This document shows, piece after piece, positions 44,095 through 52,450 of a DNA stretch of 64,000 bases. The translations under genes were made by a program, and so were the position numbers. The stretch covers positions 62,001-126,000 of the forward strand of contig CAVPMU010000004.1 of the NCBI GenBank assembly GCA_963706535.1. Reading direction: 5' to 3'. The stretch is from RPQJ01 sp963706535 (lineage in GTDB: Bacteria; Pseudomonadota; Gammaproteobacteria; Steroidobacterales; Steroidobacteraceae). The notes beneath the pieces were generated by a model. The model was not told the DNA's origin. It made no database searches and was given only the letters and a program-made list of their open reading frames with translations. Numbering within the stretch: position 1 is the first letter of the stretch; the number at the start of each line of letters is the position of its first letter.

Positions 44095-44160
44095 GTCACG
44101 ACCCTGAGAAAACCCTGAATTTTCAACGTACTGCCCGAATCTCCGGGCACAAGGCTGCGA

Positions 44161-44188
44161 ACTATATACGAATCGCGCGGCTTCTCAA
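44161..44188 (-). promoter_or_regulatory. Promoter of the lysC-lysA fusion gene
   Basis: On the minus strand TTGAGA (44183-44188) precedes TATAGT (44161-44166) by 16 bases, within an AT-richer stretch. The leader to the ATG at 44094 is about 60 bases. Confidence 0.5.
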
Positions 44189-44303
44189 GCGTTCCTTGTT
44201 GCGACGCAATGGCCGCCCCGCCGGGCACCCTCCGCCGGTCAGTCCCGCCCGCCGCGACGGCGCGGCCAGGGCGGGCATTTTTATTTCTGAATCAATGGTT
44301 TGG

Positions 44304-45119
44304 TCAGCGATGCACGACCGTGATCGGTGCCCCGCGGTCGAGCCCGAGGCCCTCCGCGGCGCTCTGCTCGGCGCGGGCGATCTCGACCACGCCGAACGAA
44401 TTCACCAGTGCGAGGTAGTCGCCCGGGCGGACGTCGGCATAGGTGCGCCGCAGCGGCACTTCCCTGCCGGCGACGCGCACGACGGCGTGCGGGATGCCAT
44501 CGAGGTGGCGCGCGTCGATGTTCGTGATGAGGTTGCCGAAGTGGTCGATCGTGACGACCGTGCCCGTCACCTGCCCCTGGCCCACGACGGGCTCCTCGAT
44601 CCAGCCCGGGATCAGGTCCGGCACGACGGTCCCCAGGTCGGATGGCTGGATGCGGCCTGCGGCGAGTTCCGCGGCCATCGGGGCGAAGATGTCCCGTCCG
44701 TGGAACGTGGCGCTCGGCGTCCCGACGTGGATGCGCGCCAGCGCCTTCGGGTCCATGCGACGCATGGTGAGCGAATCGGCAGCCTCGACGACGCTGCCGA
44801 GCAACCCGTTGTCGGGCGCGAGGAACACGTGCCCCTCGCATTCGACGATCGCGATGTCGCGGGCGGTGCCGACGCCGGGATCGACCACCGCCACGTGCAC
44901 CGTGCCTTGCGGAAAGTAGCGGAAGGAGCGCGCCAGCCAGAACCCAGCCTCGGCTGGCCAGTGCGCGAGCACCTCGTGCGTCAGGTCGACGATGCGCACC
45001 TCTCGGAAACGTAGCAGCAGTTGTCCCTTCATGACCCCGACGAACGGGTCGCGCAGGCCGAAATCGGTCGTCAGCGTCACCACGCCCGATGCCGCGAATC
45101 GCGCCGTCCATTCACTCAC
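44304..45119 (-). CDS. SAM hydroxide adenosyltransferase (SAM hydrolase, DUF62 family)
   Basis: A 271-residue relative of fluorinase/chlorinase that hydrolyses S-adenosylmethionine to adenosine and methionine. Family landmarks are TLTTDFGLRDPFVGVMKG near residue 15, VHVAVVDPGVGT near 73, APDNGLLG near 101, GRDIFAPMAAELA near 140 and TIDHFGNLITNI near 190, with the Asp and His positions typical of the hydroxide-using branch. The C-terminal beta-barrel domain is present. It faces the phosphatase gene divergently and may modulate SAM or methionine pools. Confidence 0.93.
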   Translation of the reverse strand: MSEWTARFAASGVVTLTTDFGLRDPFVGVMKGQLLLRFREVRIVDLTHEVLAHWPAEAGFWLARSFRYFPQGTVHVAVVDPGVGTARDIAIVECEGHVFLAPDNGLLGSVVEAADSLTMRRMDPKALARIHVGTPSATFHGRDIFAPMAAELAAGRIQPSDLGTVVPDLIPGWIEEPVVGQGQVTGTVVTIDHFGNLITNIDARHLDGIPHAVVRVAGREVPLRRTYADVRPGDYLALVNSFGVVEIARAEQSAAEGLGLDRGAPITVVHR

Positions 45120-45202
45120 GATGACCTGCTCCCTTCGGCTCGCGCCGCAACGCCCGGATGCCGACAGGGTAAACTTCGGCGTTCCACATCGCCACGCAAC
45201 CG

Positions 45203-45877
45203 ATGCCCTACCTCTACCTCGTACGCCACGCGCAGCCGGATTTCATCGGCCACTACGACTCCGTCACCCGTCTCGGGCACGAGCAGTCCGCGTGGCTCGG
45301 CGAGCATTTCGCGGCGCGCGGCCTGCGCTTCGCCCGCGTGATCTCCGGCACGCTCGAGCGCCAGCGCGGTACGCTCGAGACGATCCTGAAGCGCCTGCCC
45401 GCGATCGCCGATCGCCGGGCCGACGCGCGCTTCAACGAATACGATCCGGCGAGCGTGCTCGCGAATTTCCACTCCGGCGACGACGAGCAGGCGCTGCGCG
45501 CCCGGGGCGACCGCCGCGGCTACTTCACGGCCGTGCGCGAGGCGCTGCTCGCGTGGTCGCGCCACGAGGGCGCCGTGGCCGGCGGCGAGACCTGGGCCGA
45601 ATTCGGTGCCCGCATCGCAGGCGCGGTGGTGACGGCCTGCGAAGACCTCGATGCGTCCGCGCCAGTGCTGGTGGTGACCTCCGGGGGCGTGATCGGCCGC
45701 TTCGTCGCCGAGACGCTCGGCGCCGGCCCCGAGGCTGCCATCCAGCTCAACCTGCAAACCCGCAACACCGGAATCACGGAGATCGCCTGCGGGCGCTCGG
45801 CGACTCGCGTGGTGGCGTTCAACGCCGTGCCGCACCTGGAGCGGCCGGAGCGCGCCCACGCGGTCACGCATTCCTGA
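45203..45877 (+). CDS. Histidine phosphatase superfamily protein
   Basis: A 224-residue phosphoglycerate-mutase-fold protein. The first catalytic histidine is in LVRHAQPDF at residue 8, and a conserved arginine/glutamate region follows (EYDPASVL). The position that usually holds the second catalytic histidine (THGG) reads TSGGVIGRF, so serine replaces it. Many members of this subgroup share TSGG, so loss of activity is not certain. The substrate is unknown. Confidence 0.82.
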   Translation: MPYLYLVRHAQPDFIGHYDSVTRLGHEQSAWLGEHFAARGLRFARVISGTLERQRGTLETILKRLPAIADRRADARFNEYDPASVLANFHSGDDEQALRARGDRRGYFTAVREALLAWSRHEGAVAGGETWAEFGARIAGAVVTACEDLDASAPVLVVTSGGVIGRFVAETLGAGPEAAIQLNLQTRNTGITEIACGRSATRVVAFNAVPHLERPERAHAVTHS

Positions 45878-45883
45878 GGCGAT

Positions 45884-46855
45884 TCAGGCCTGCTTGATCA
45901 GCGAGGCAAGGCCGCGCACGTCGATCGTCGCGGCCTTCTGCTCGATCTGTTCGCGGTAGCGCGGCGCGAGGCCACGGGCCTCGTCGAGCAGGCCCGCAAA
46001 CGTCTGCTCGAGCGACGCCGCATCGAGCGCACGACCGGCGGCGTAATAACGCTGCGCGACGCGGCCGATCGCGTAGGTCGTCGCGAACGTCATGCCGGAA
46101 CTCGCCGCCTGGCGCCCCACCGCGCGACCGAGCCCGCCGCCCAGCCCGCCGAGCACGCCGCCGAGCAGCTTGCGGCCGAACTGCTCGAGGTACTGGCCGG
46201 TGAGGCCGACACCGAGCGTGGCGATGAAATCCTTGGCGTTGCTGGTGTCCATCGGATAGCCGTAGGACTTGCCGATCCTGTACACCAGCCGGACCTGCAG
46301 CGGGATGATCGCCATCGAGGCGAGCGACTCGGGCAGCAGTTCGAGCGCGGCGTTGGTGATGGACGCATTCACGATCGTCTTGTCCATCTCGGCGTCGGAC
46401 ATTGTCGCGCGGCCGGTGACCGCACCAGCAGCAGCCGTGCCACCGGCAGCCGCGCCTGCAGCCGACGGCGGCTCGGCAGCGGCCGCGACAATTTCGTCAG
46501 CCCGCATGCCGGTTGCAGCCGCAGCGCCTGCGTCCAGACCGAGCGCCGCGGCGAGTTCCCGCAGGAATTCGCGCTCGGCCGGCCCCTGTGCACCGTCCGC
46601 ATCGCAGACCCCGACCGCCATTTCGTAGGCGAGTTGTCGCGTCCCGTCGCTCTGCAGGCCCGCCGCCACTTGCGCGAGCTTGGGCTTCGCGACGAGCACG
46701 TCGCGATAGAGCGCCGGCAGGTCGAACCCTGCGTCGGGACCGAGCGCCTCGGCGACGCGCCGGACGGCGGCGCGCTCGCGTTCGTCCTTCATGCCATCGG
46801 CGAAGGCCGCCATCAGGGCGATGGTCAGGACCGACTTGGTTTCCTGTTCGTTCAT
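45884..46855 (-). CDS. TerB-like / DUF697-type protein
   Basis: A 323-residue protein. The N-terminal part (about residues 1-115) looks like the TerB helical domain: LMAAFADGMKDERERAAVRRVAE and AVGVCDADGAQGPAEREFLREL, with acidic loops that could bind metal. An Ala/Gly-rich linker follows. The C-terminal part (from about residue 170) resembles DUF697/YcjF-like membrane-associated helices: IIPLQVRLVYRIGKSYG and a glycine-rich hydrophobic run. The ATG at 46855 avoids a longer frame that would read through the tRNA-Pro gene. Function not known. Confidence 0.72.
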   Translation of the reverse strand: MNEQETKSVLTIALMAAFADGMKDERERAAVRRVAEALGPDAGFDLPALYRDVLVAKPKLAQVAAGLQSDGTRQLAYEMAVGVCDADGAQGPAEREFLRELAAALGLDAGAAAATGMRADEIVAAAAEPPSAAGAAAGGTAAAGAVTGRATMSDAEMDKTIVNASITNAALELLPESLASMAIIPLQVRLVYRIGKSYGYPMDTSNAKDFIATLGVGLTGQYLEQFGRKLLGGVLGGLGGGLGRAVGRQAASSGMTFATTYAIGRVAQRYYAAGRALDAASLEQTFAGLLDEARGLAPRYREQIEQKAATIDVRGLASLIKQA

Positions 46856-46891
46856 GAGGATATCGGGGACCAGGGGGGAATCGGGGGAGAT

Positions 46892-46968
46892 TGGTCGGAG
46901 CGCCGAGATTCGAACTCGGGACCCCTTGCACCCCATGCAAGTGCGCTACCAGACTGCGCCACGCTCCG
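46892..46968 (-). tRNA. tRNA-Pro (anticodon GGG)
   Basis: Minus-strand cloverleaf beginning CGGAGCGTGGCGCAG. The anticodon stem is CTTGC/GCAAG around the loop ATGGGGT (anticodon GGG). The T-arm holds GTTCGAATC, and the acceptor stem pairs CGGAGCG with CGCTCCG. The terminal CCA is encoded. Confidence 0.97.
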
Positions 46969-46998
46969 ACCGGGCGGAAAGTATAGCCGAAAGGGAAA

Positions 46999-47085
46999 GC
47001 GGATAGCGGATAGCGGATAGCGAAAACGAAAAAGGCCGGCAATGCCGGCCTCCTCACTATCCGCTATCCGCTATCCGCTATCCGC
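46999..47085. repeat. Heptamer array D: three GCGGATA units facing four TATCCGC units
   Basis: Three exact GCGGATA units at 46999-47019 and four exact TATCCGC units (the reverse complement) at 47058-47085 flank the terminator hairpin at 47029-47053. The arrangement is array, terminator, inverted array, lying between the merR stop and tRNA-Pro. Confidence 0.95.
47029..47053 (-). terminator. Intrinsic terminator of the thrS-to-merR gene run
   Basis: On the minus strand an 8-bp stem (GGCCGGCA/TGCCGGCC) is followed by TTTTTCGTTTTCG. It ends the run that reaches from the translation genes to the MerR regulator and is framed by heptamer repeats. Confidence 0.85.
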
Positions 47086-47090
47086 TTTCT

Positions 47091-47447
47091 TCAGCGCCGG
47101 ATCATCTTCAGCAGCTCTTCCAGTTCGCCGCGCAACTGCCGCGCAAGCTGGTGGGTCTGCGTGACGTCCTCACGCGCTTCCTCGCCCTCGAGGCGATTGC
47201 GTGCGCCGCCGATGGTGAAACCCTGGTCGTAGAGCAGTGCACGGATCTGGCGGATCACGAGCACGTCCTGGCGCTGGTAGTAGCGGCGGTTGCCGCGACG
47301 CTTCACCGGCTTCAGCTGCGGGAACTCCTGCTCCCAGTAACGCAACACGTGCGGCTTAACGCCGCAGAGGTCGCTCACTTCGCCGATGGTGAAGTAACGC
47401 TTGCCCGGGATCGCCGGAAGCTCGTCGTTATTGCTGGGTTCCAGCAT
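47091..47447 (-). CDS. MerR family regulator next to ihfA
   Basis: A 118-residue MerR-type protein. The winged helix begins YFTIGEVSDLCGVKPHVLRYWE at residue 18 (two shorter halves), then FPQLKPVKRRGNRRYYQRQDV, followed by a short helical dimerisation region. There are no C-terminal cysteines, so metal sensing is unlikely. A small MerR protein directly after ihfA is a conserved gammaproteobacterial neighbour whose target is poorly known. It overlaps ihfA by 20 bases. Confidence 0.92.
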   Translation of the reverse strand: MLEPSNNDELPAIPGKRYFTIGEVSDLCGVKPHVLRYWEQEFPQLKPVKRRGNRRYYQRQDVLVIRQIRALLYDQGFTIGGARNRLEGEEAREDVTQTHQLARQLRGELEELLKMIRR

Positions 47448-47727
47448 ACGCTTCCACTCTCGCCTTCAACTTCTGACCCGGTCGGAACGTCACGACGCGA
47501 CGCGCGCTGATCGGGATCTCTTCGCCGGTCTTCGGGTTGCGACCGGGGCGCTGGTTCTTGCTGCGCAGGTCGAAGTTGCCGAAGCCGGACAGCTTCACCT
47601 GCTCACCCGCCGCGAGCGACGCGCGCAGTTCCTCGAAGAACAGGTCGACGAGCTCACGCGCTTCGCGCTTGTTGAGCCCGAGCTGGTCGAAGAGTGCTTC
47701 CGCGATTTCTGCCTTGGTCAATGCCAT
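47428..47727 (-). CDS. ihfA: Integration host factor subunit alpha
   Basis: IHF-alpha bends DNA at specific sites with IHF-beta. The 99-residue protein has LTKAEIAEALFDQLGLNKREA at the start and the DNA-intercalating arm GFGNFDLRSK...RPGRNPKTGEEIPI near residue 45-70. It follows pheT by two bases, as in many Gammaproteobacteria. Confidence 0.97.
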   Translation of the reverse strand: MALTKAEIAEALFDQLGLNKREARELVDLFFEELRASLAAGEQVKLSGFGNFDLRSKNQRPGRNPKTGEEIPISARRVVTFRPGQKLKARVEAYAGTQQ

Positions 47728-47729
47728 CT

Positions 47730-50108
47730 TTATTTATCTCGTATCGCGGCGCCTTGTTCCCGCTCCAGGTCTGCGATGACCCGCGCCACGACGGCATCTG
47801 TGTCTGCGTCGGTAAGGGTGCGTGAAATGTCCTGTAAATTCAAGCCTATCGCCACACTTTTGCGACCCGGCGTGATGCCGCTGCCGCGGTAGACGTTGAA
47901 CACCACGAGCCCGGTCAGCAAGGCGCCGGCGCTGGTCCGGACCGAGTCCAGAATCGCCTGCACCGCCACGGCCTCGTCCACGACGATAGCGAGGTCGCGC
48001 CGGACCGCGGGAAAACGCGAGATTTCCCGGTGCGCGGGCACCTTCGCGGCCAGCCCTGCCTCGATCTCGAGTTCGAAGACCAGCGCGGAATATGTCAATT
48101 CCAGTCTTGCCTCCACTTCCGGATGCAGTCGCCCGATCCAGCCGACCATGCGCTCGCCGCGCAGGATGCGGGCCGACTGGCCGGGGTGCAGCGCCGGATG
48201 GGCGGCGGCGGCGAATCGGAACTCGTCGAACGCTCCCGTGGTGCGCAGCAGTGCCTCGAGGTCGGCCTTCACGTCGAAGAAATCGACGGGCTGCGACTTC
48301 GTGCCCCATTGCTCCGGCTCGACCGGCCCGGCGGCGATGCCCGCCACGACCGCGATCTCGGCGAGCGATGCGCCGTCAGGCAGATACTTGCGGCCGACTT
48401 CGAACAGGCGCACGCGAGGCTGCTGGCGACGCTGGTTCTCCGCCAGCGCCTTCGCGAGACCCGGCCACAGCGACAGGCGCATGGCGGCGAGATCCGCGGC
48501 GATCGGGTTGGCGAGTGTGAGTGCACCCTCACCCGGGTTGAACAGGGACTGCAGGGCGGGATCCACGAAGCTGTAGGTGATCGCTTCCCAGTAACCGCGC
48601 TGCACGAGCAGGTCTGCCACCGTTTCCGCGGCAACGTGTGTCTCGGTGAGGGCACGCAGCGGCTGGCGCACGTGAGGATTCGCCTCCGGCACGTTGTCGA
48701 ATCCGTAGATGCGGGCGACTTCCTCGATGAGGTCCTCCTCGATCCCGATGTCGAAGCGCCACGGCGGTGCCGTCACCTGCCAGGTCGCGCCGCCCGCGCC
48801 AGGCTGCATGCCGAGCTTGCCGAGGATTCGTGCCATCTCCTCGTCGGCGATGTCCGCCCCGATCACGGCCCGCGCGCGCGAAGGCCGGAATGCCACCGCT
48901 GTCCGGCGCGGCAACTCGGACGCGAGTTCGGTGACCTCGACCGGTCCCGGCACGCCGCCGGCACATTCGAGCAGCAGCTGTGTCGCGCGCTCGATCGCCC
49001 GCTCCTGCAGCGTGGGATCCACGCCGCGCTCGAACCGCTGCGAAGCGTCCGTCACCAGGCCGTAGCGGCGCCCGCGGCCGGCCACGGCGTGCGGCAGGAA
49101 GAACGCGACCTCGAGCAGCACGTCCGTCGTGTCGTCACCAATGCCCGAGTGATCGCCACCCATGACGCCCGCGAGCGCGAGTGGCTTCGCGCGGTCGGCG
49201 ATCACCATGACCGTCTCGTCGAGAGTTACCTCGCGGCCGTCGAGCAGCTTGAGCGTCTCCCCGGCCCGCGCGCGCCGCACGTGGATGTGGCCCTCGAGTT
49301 CGCGCAGGTCATAGGCGTGCATCGGCTGGCCGAGCTCGAGCATGACGTAGTTCGTGACGTCCACGACGGCGCTGATCGGCCGCAAGCCCGCACGACGCAG
49401 GCGCTCGCGCATCCAGAGCGGCGCCGGCGCGTTCGGCCGCACGCCGCGGATGACGCGCGCGGCGAACCTCGCACAGCCCGCGCCCGGATCGAGCACCACC
49501 GCGAAACGGTCCGGGGCTTGCGCCGGCACGGCCGCCGCCGCCGGTCCGGCCAGCGTGCCACCGGCGAGCACCGCGACCTCGCGGGCGACGCCCAGCACGC
49601 TCATGCAATCACCGCGGTTCGGCGTGAGATTGACCTCGAGCACCGTGTCCGCGAGCGCGAGCGCCTCGGTGAGCGAGGTCCCGGTCACGAGTTCGGGCGG
49701 CAGTTCCATCAGGCCGCTCGCATCCTCGGAGAGCCCGAGTTCACGGGCGGAACAGAGCATGCCGAACGACTCGATGCCGCGCAGCTTCGCCTCGCGGATC
49801 TCAATGCCGCCGGGCAGCTTCGCGCCGATGGTCGCGAGCGGCGCCTTCATCCCCGCGCGCACGTTCGGTGCGCCGCAGACGATCTGCACGGTCTGCGTAC
49901 CGGTGCTGACCTTGCAGAGGCTGAGCGCGTCGGCATCGGGATGCCGGCCGCATTCCACGACTTCACCGACCACCACGCCGGGCAATGGGGGCGCGGCGGG
50001 CTCCACCGCCTCGACTTCGAGGCCGGCCATCGTGAGGCGTGCAGCGAGGTCCTGCGCGTCGAGCGCAATCCCGAGCATCTCACCCAGCCACTGGACACTG
50101 ACTCTCAT
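47730..50108 (-). CDS. pheT: Phenylalanine-tRNA ligase beta subunit
   Basis: The 792-residue beta subunit of the heterotetrameric synthetase. An EMAP-like tRNA-binding domain (about residues 40-150, VVGEVVECGRHPDADALSLC) comes first. Next are the B3/B4 editing domain, the B5 domain and a catalytic-like core. A C-terminal anticodon-binding FDX-ACB domain ends it (SRFPAVRRDLAIVVDE near residue 705). It follows pheS by 18 bases. Confidence 0.97.
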   Translation of the reverse strand: MRVSVQWLGEMLGIALDAQDLAARLTMAGLEVEAVEPAAPPLPGVVVGEVVECGRHPDADALSLCKVSTGTQTVQIVCGAPNVRAGMKAPLATIGAKLPGGIEIREAKLRGIESFGMLCSARELGLSEDASGLMELPPELVTGTSLTEALALADTVLEVNLTPNRGDCMSVLGVAREVAVLAGGTLAGPAAAAVPAQAPDRFAVVLDPGAGCARFAARVIRGVRPNAPAPLWMRERLRRAGLRPISAVVDVTNYVMLELGQPMHAYDLRELEGHIHVRRARAGETLKLLDGREVTLDETVMVIADRAKPLALAGVMGGDHSGIGDDTTDVLLEVAFFLPHAVAGRGRRYGLVTDASQRFERGVDPTLQERAIERATQLLLECAGGVPGPVEVTELASELPRRTAVAFRPSRARAVIGADIADEEMARILGKLGMQPGAGGATWQVTAPPWRFDIGIEEDLIEEVARIYGFDNVPEANPHVRQPLRALTETHVAAETVADLLVQRGYWEAITYSFVDPALQSLFNPGEGALTLANPIAADLAAMRLSLWPGLAKALAENQRRQQPRVRLFEVGRKYLPDGASLAEIAVVAGIAAGPVEPEQWGTKSQPVDFFDVKADLEALLRTTGAFDEFRFAAAAHPALHPGQSARILRGERMVGWIGRLHPEVEARLELTYSALVFELEIEAGLAAKVPAHREISRFPAVRRDLAIVVDEAVAVQAILDSVRTSAGALLTGLVVFNVYRGSGITPGRKSVAIGLNLQDISRTLTDADTDAVVARVIADLEREQGAAIRDK

Positions 50109-50126
50109 GGTGATGCCTTCCTCGCC

Positions 50127-51158
50127 TCAGCCGAACTGGCGCAGGAAGCGCAGGTCGTTCTCGAAATACAGGCGGATGTCGTTGACGTTGTAGCGCAGCA
50201 TGGCGAGGCGCTCGAACCCCATGCCGAACGCGTAGCCGGTGTAGCGGCCGGGGTCGATGCCGACGTTGCGCAGCACGTTGGGGTGCACCATGCCGCAGCC
50301 GGCGATCTCGAGCCAGCCCGTGTTCTTGCAGACGCGGCAGCCCTGACCGCTGCAGAACACGCACTCGATGTCGACCTCGGCCGAAGGCTCGGTGAACGGG
50401 AAGTACGAGGGCCGGAAGCGGATGCCGAGCTTGCGCTCGAAGAAGCGCTCGACGAACTCGTGCAGCACGGATTTCAGGTGCGCGAGGCTCACGCCCTCGT
50501 CCACCACCAGTCCCTCGAGCTGGTGGAACATCGGCGTGTGAGTCATGTCCGAGTCGCAGCGATAGACGCGCCCCGGCATGATCATCCTGAGCGGCGGCTT
50601 CTCGCGCAGCATCGCGCGCACCTGCACTGGCGAGGTGTGGGTGCGCAGCAACCGTCCGTCCGGGAAATAGAAGGTGTCGTGCATCGCCCGCGCCGGGTGG
50701 TTGGCGGGGATGTTGAGCGCCTCGAAGTTGTGCCAGTCGTCCTCGACCTCCGGGCCTTCCTCGACCGAGAAGCCGGCATTGCGGAACAGCGCCTCGATGC
50801 GGCGGCGAGCGCGCGTGAGCGGGTGCAGGCCGCCAGGCTGCTGGCCACGCCCGGGCTGGGTGACGTCGACGCGTCCCGCGGCGAGCTTGCGCTCGAGTTC
50901 GGCGCGCTCGAGTTCGGCCCTGCGCGCTTCGACCAGGGCGCCGATCTCGTCGCGCACCGCGTTGATGCGTACGCCGGCCTCGCGGCGTTCATCCGGCGCG
51001 AGCGCGCCCAGCGACTTCAGCTGCGCCGTGATCGCGCCCTTCTTGCCGAAGAACTCCACCTTGAGCGCCTCGAGGTCGGCGAGGCTCGCGGCGGCGGCGA
51101 CGCGCCTGCGTGCCGAGTCGGCGAGTTGCTGCAGGTCGGTGTGTGACTGTTCGGTCAT
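50127..51158 (-). CDS. pheS: Phenylalanine-tRNA ligase alpha subunit
   Basis: The catalytic subunit, 343 residues, with an N-terminal coiled coil (residues 1-100), motif 2 in the RTHTSPVQVRAM region near residue 175, and motif 3 in GMGFERLAMLRY near residue 322. It lies downstream of rplT but behind an intrinsic terminator. No phenylalanine-rich leader peptide is seen in the interval. Confidence 0.97.
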   Translation of the reverse strand: MTEQSHTDLQQLADSARRRVAAAASLADLEALKVEFFGKKGAITAQLKSLGALAPDERREAGVRINAVRDEIGALVEARRAELERAELERKLAAGRVDVTQPGRGQQPGGLHPLTRARRRIEALFRNAGFSVEEGPEVEDDWHNFEALNIPANHPARAMHDTFYFPDGRLLRTHTSPVQVRAMLREKPPLRMIMPGRVYRCDSDMTHTPMFHQLEGLVVDEGVSLAHLKSVLHEFVERFFERKLGIRFRPSYFPFTEPSAEVDIECVFCSGQGCRVCKNTGWLEIAGCGMVHPNVLRNVGIDPGRYTGYAFGMGFERLAMLRYNVNDIRLYFENDLRFLRQFG

Positions 51159-51171
51159 GGTGTTCCAGGAA

Positions 51172-51200
51172 GGGGACAGTCCCCGTCAGGGACAGTCCCC
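51172..51200. repeat. Tandem GGGGACAGTCCCC palindromes
   Basis: Two copies of a 13-base palindrome, GGGGACAGTCCCC (51172-51184) and AGGGACAGTCCCC (51188-51200), lie between rplT and pheS, three bases apart. They abut the terminator that ends the rplT transcript. Confidence 0.85.
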
Positions 51201-51236
51201 AAAAAGAGGCCGGGCCGCTTGCGCGCCCCGGCCTCG
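51201..51236 (-). terminator. Intrinsic terminator after rplT
   Basis: On the minus strand GAGGCCGGG pairs with CCCGGCCTC (9 bp) and is followed by TTTTT. It would separate the infC-rpmI-rplT transcript from pheST unless read through. Confidence 0.85.
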
Positions 51237-51277
51237 ACCGTGCGGACGATGCGCGGCTCGCGCCGCGCTCGCAGCGA

Positions 51278-51637
51278 TCAGTTCCCGAGACTCGCCTTGG
51301 CCTGCTCGGTGAGCTTGCCGAACGCCTCGATGTCGTGCACCGCGAGGTCCGCGAGGGACTTGCGGTCGATCTCGAGTCCGGCGGCCCTGAGGCCCGCCAT
51401 CAGGCGACTGTAGGACATGTCGAACCCGCGCGCAGCCGCGTTGATGCGCGTGATCCACAGGGCGCGGAAGTCGCGCTTCTTGGCCTTGCGGTCGCGGTAG
51501 GCGTACTGGCCGGCCTTGATGACCGCCTGCTTCGCCGTGCGGAACACCTTGCGGCGTGCGTTGTAATAACCCTTCGCCTTGGCGAGGACCTTCTTGTGCC
51601 GGCGTCCAGCGATGACGCCACGTTTGACTCGTGCCAT
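51278..51637 (-). CDS. rplT: 50S ribosomal protein L20
   Basis: A 119-residue protein essential for early assembly of the large subunit, and in E. coli a translational regulator of its own operon. It starts MARVKRGVIAGRRHKKVLAKAKG (two overlapping basic segments) and contains DFRALWITRINAAAR near residue 52. The order infC-rpmI-rplT is the standard one. Confidence 0.98.
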   Translation of the reverse strand: MARVKRGVIAGRRHKKVLAKAKGYYNARRKVFRTAKQAVIKAGQYAYRDRKAKKRDFRALWITRINAAARGFDMSYSRLMAGLRAAGLEIDRKSLADLAVHDIEAFGKLTEQAKASLGN

Positions 51638-51649
51638 GGGTCACCTCGC

Positions 51650-51844
51650 TCAGGCGTGGGGAAGAAGCTTGTCGAGCCGTACCAGGTCCTGCTTGGCGAC
51701 CATGGTGGTGCCGCGCAACTGGCGCTTACGCTTGCTCGTCTTCTTGGTGAGGATGTGTCGCTTCTGCGACTGGCCGCGCTTGAAGCCTTTCGCAGTCTTG
51801 CGAAAACGCTTCGCCGCAGCCCGGTTGGTCTTCAACTTGGGCAT
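51650..51844 (-). CDS. rpmI: 50S ribosomal protein L35
   Basis: A 64-residue basic protein: MPKLKTNRAAAKRF at the start, KRHILTKKTSKRKRQLR in the middle. The ATG at 51844 is the family start; a frame extending eleven codons upstream is not supported. It lies 12 bases before rplT. Confidence 0.98.
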   Translation of the reverse strand: MPKLKTNRAAAKRFRKTAKGFKRGQSQKRHILTKKTSKRKRQLRGTTMVAKQDLVRLDKLLPHA

Positions 51845-51922
51845 GTCGACTCCTGTTTGTGTAGCCCGTTTCACCATGGGCGAACCCGTGGATCGAGGGC
51901 GAAGCGCGGCCCAATGCCGCGC

Positions 51923-52447
51923 TTACTTCTTTTTCGGCCCCATCATCATGACCATCTGCCGGCCTTCCATCAGCGGGTGCTGTTCGACCACCGCGTAGGC
52001 GGCGAGGTCGTTCTGCAACCGGATCAGCATTTGCCGGCCGAGGTCCGTGTGGGCCATCTCACGACCGCGGAACCTCAGGGTTACCTTGGCCTTGTCACCT
52101 TCCTCGAAAAAGCGGATCAGGTTCCGTAACTTGATCTGGTAGTCGCCTTCGTCGGTTCCGGGACGAAACTTCACTTCCTTGACCTGGATCTGCTTCTGCT
52201 TCTTCTTCGCCGCGTGGGACTTCTTGTTCGTTTCGAACACGAATTTCCCGTAGTCGATGATTCGGCAGACCGGTGGTTCCGCGGTGGGCGAAACCTCCAC
52301 GAGGTCCAGTTCCTGCGAGGCAGCGAGCTGCAGCGCGTCGTAACGGCTCATGACCCCCACCTGCTCGCCGTCTGCACCGATGATGCGCAGTTGCGGGGCG
52401 GTGATCTCGTCGTTGCGCTTAACGCGCTTTACTGGTGGAGCAGCGAT
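51923..52447 (-). CDS. infC: Translation initiation factor IF-3 with ATC start codon
   Basis: IF-3 proofreads initiation complexes and rejects non-standard start codons. The coding frame is closed upstream by a TGA and holds no ATG, GTG or TTG before the conserved KRNDEITAPQLRIIG. The only plausible initiator is ATC at 52445-52447, seven bases after GGAGGT, giving 174 residues. An AUU or AUC start in infC is known from other bacteria and underlies autoregulation. The linker and C-domain (YQIKLRNLIRFFEEGDKAKV near residue 105) are complete. The ribosome site lies inside the end of thrS. Confidence 0.96.
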   Translation of the reverse strand: MAAPPVKRVKRNDEITAPQLRIIGADGEQVGVMSRYDALQLAASQELDLVEVSPTAEPPVCRIIDYGKFVFETNKKSHAAKKKQKQIQVKEVKFRPGTDEGDYQIKLRNLIRFFEEGDKAKVTLRFRGREMAHTDLGRQMLIRLQNDLAAYAVVEQHPLMEGRQMVMMMGPKKK

Positions 52448-52450
52448 GCG

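Noticed and set aside
46856..46936. Longer start for the TerB-like protein
   Set aside because: The extension is antisense-free readthrough of the tRNA-Pro 3' region and adds no conserved sequence.
51159..51277. Phenylalanine attenuator (pheM-like) before pheST
   Set aside because: The interval has a terminator but no short frame rich in phenylalanine codons.
52352..52360. Internal ATG as infC start
   Set aside because: It would remove the conserved N-terminal residues RNDEITAPQLRIIG that every IF-3 has.
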